Both the position numbers and the translations under genes were made by a program. A DNA stretch of 6,777 nucleotides from positions 1 through 6,777 of the forward strand of contig JAFAQW010000248.1 in the NCBI GenBank assembly GCA_019245995.1, read 5' to 3'. The number at the start of each line of letters is the position of its first letter. The first letter of the stretch is position 1. Under the pieces are notes generated by a model. It was not told the DNA's origin. It did no database searches and saw nothing but the letters and a program-made list of their open reading frames with translations. This DNA comes from Vulcanimicrobiota bacterium (lineage in GTDB: Bacteria; Vulcanimicrobiota; Vulcanimicrobiia; Vulcanimicrobiales; Vulcanimicrobiaceae). Below are positions 6,379-6,777 of this stretch, in pieces.

Positions 6379-6777
6379 ATGGCGCTGATGTTGCTCGACA
6401 CATACGGCTTGGTCTATCGGGCGTTCTTTGCGTTGCCGCCGCTGAACACGAGCCACGGCACGCCCATTAGCGCAGTCTACGGGTTCACGATGATGCTCAA
6501 CAAGCTGATCGTGGATGAAAAGCCGACGCATATCATCGCGGCCTTCGACAAGGGCATGCCGGCAGAACGCCTCGCGCGGTTTGCCGACTACAAGGCGCAG
6601 CGGCGCACGATGCCTGACGATCTGCGCAGTCAATTCTCAATCGTGCGGCGCGTTCTGGAGACTCACCGCATTCCCATCGTCGAGGTGGAAGGGCAGGAAG
6701 CAGACGACGTTATCGCAACGCTGGCCCGGCTTGCGCAAGAGTCCGCCGAGTCCACGATCGTCGTTACCGGCGATCTG
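6379..6777 (+). CDS. polA: DNA polymerase I, N-terminal 5'-nuclease domain (partial)
   Basis: First 133 codons of DNA polymerase I, cut by the right edge. The enzyme fills gaps and removes RNA primers in lagging-strand synthesis and repair. The visible part is the 5'-to-3' nuclease domain. The metal-binding acids match those of E. coli Pol I at a constant offset of six residues: Asp7, Asp57, Glu107, Asp109, Asp110 and Asp132 correspond to Asp13, Asp63, Glu113, Asp115, Asp116 and Asp138. Tyr71, Lys72 and Arg75 (DYKAQR) and Arg64 are also kept. Motifs include LLDTYGLVYRAFFALPPL, AVYGFTMML, MPDDL and GQEADDVIATLA. The usual DG(N/S)S near residue 7 reads DTYG. The ATG at 6379-6381 follows AGGA (6366-6369), with a 9-nt spacer. 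An in-frame ATG at 6388 is less likely. It lies 11 bp after the macroglobulin-like gene and is probably co-transcribed with it. Confidence 0.95.
   Translation, partial: MALMLLDTYGLVYRAFFALPPLNTSHGTPISAVYGFTMMLNKLIVDEKPTHIIAAFDKGMPAERLARFADYKAQRRTMPDDLRSQFSIVRRVLETHRIPIVEVEGQEADDVIATLARLAQESAESTIVVTGDL

Overview
This is a GC-rich, densely packed bacterial chromosomal window with two divergent transcription units separated by about 53 bp. The lineage cannot be fixed from the sequence. The split three-subunit transhydrogenase, frequent GTG/TTG starts and a periplasmic macroglobulin-like protein suggest a free-living, possibly aerobic bacterium with an exported compartment. An environmental lineage such as Eremiobacterota/WPS-2 is only a guess.

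Minus-strand unit (reading from 3965 down to 1): a 54-residue two-CxxC zinc-ribbon protein; a 182-residue exported protein with a TonB-C-like middle region; a fumarylacetoacetate hydrolase (FAH) family enzyme; then pntAa, pntAb and the 5' 300 codons of pntB, which together encode the proton-translocating NAD(P)+ transhydrogenase. Spacing is 14, 13 and 48 bp for the first three junctions, then 4-bp overlaps (ATGA and GTGA) between the pnt genes. No terminator is visible, so the six genes look like one operon. The transhydrogenase uses the proton gradient to make NADPH from NADH. The FAH enzyme is a soluble C-C bond hydrolase or decarboxylase of acyl-pyruvate-like substrates.

Plus-strand unit (from 4019 to the right edge): a 782-residue exported protein that matches the N-terminal macroglobulin domains of bacterial alpha-2-macroglobulins but stops before any thioester domain, followed 11 bp later by the 5' end of polA (DNA polymerase I, 5'-nuclease domain). 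The polA ribosome-binding site overlaps the stop region of the macroglobulin gene, so the two are probably co-transcribed.

The points most worth a second look are the thioester-less macroglobulin protein coupled to polA, the tiny zinc-ribbon gene heading the pnt operon, and the paired Asn/His substitution between PntB and PntAb. I see no CRISPR array, insertion sequence, tRNA, rRNA or defence system. Apart from the divergent promoter gap, every stretch longer than 50 bp is coding.
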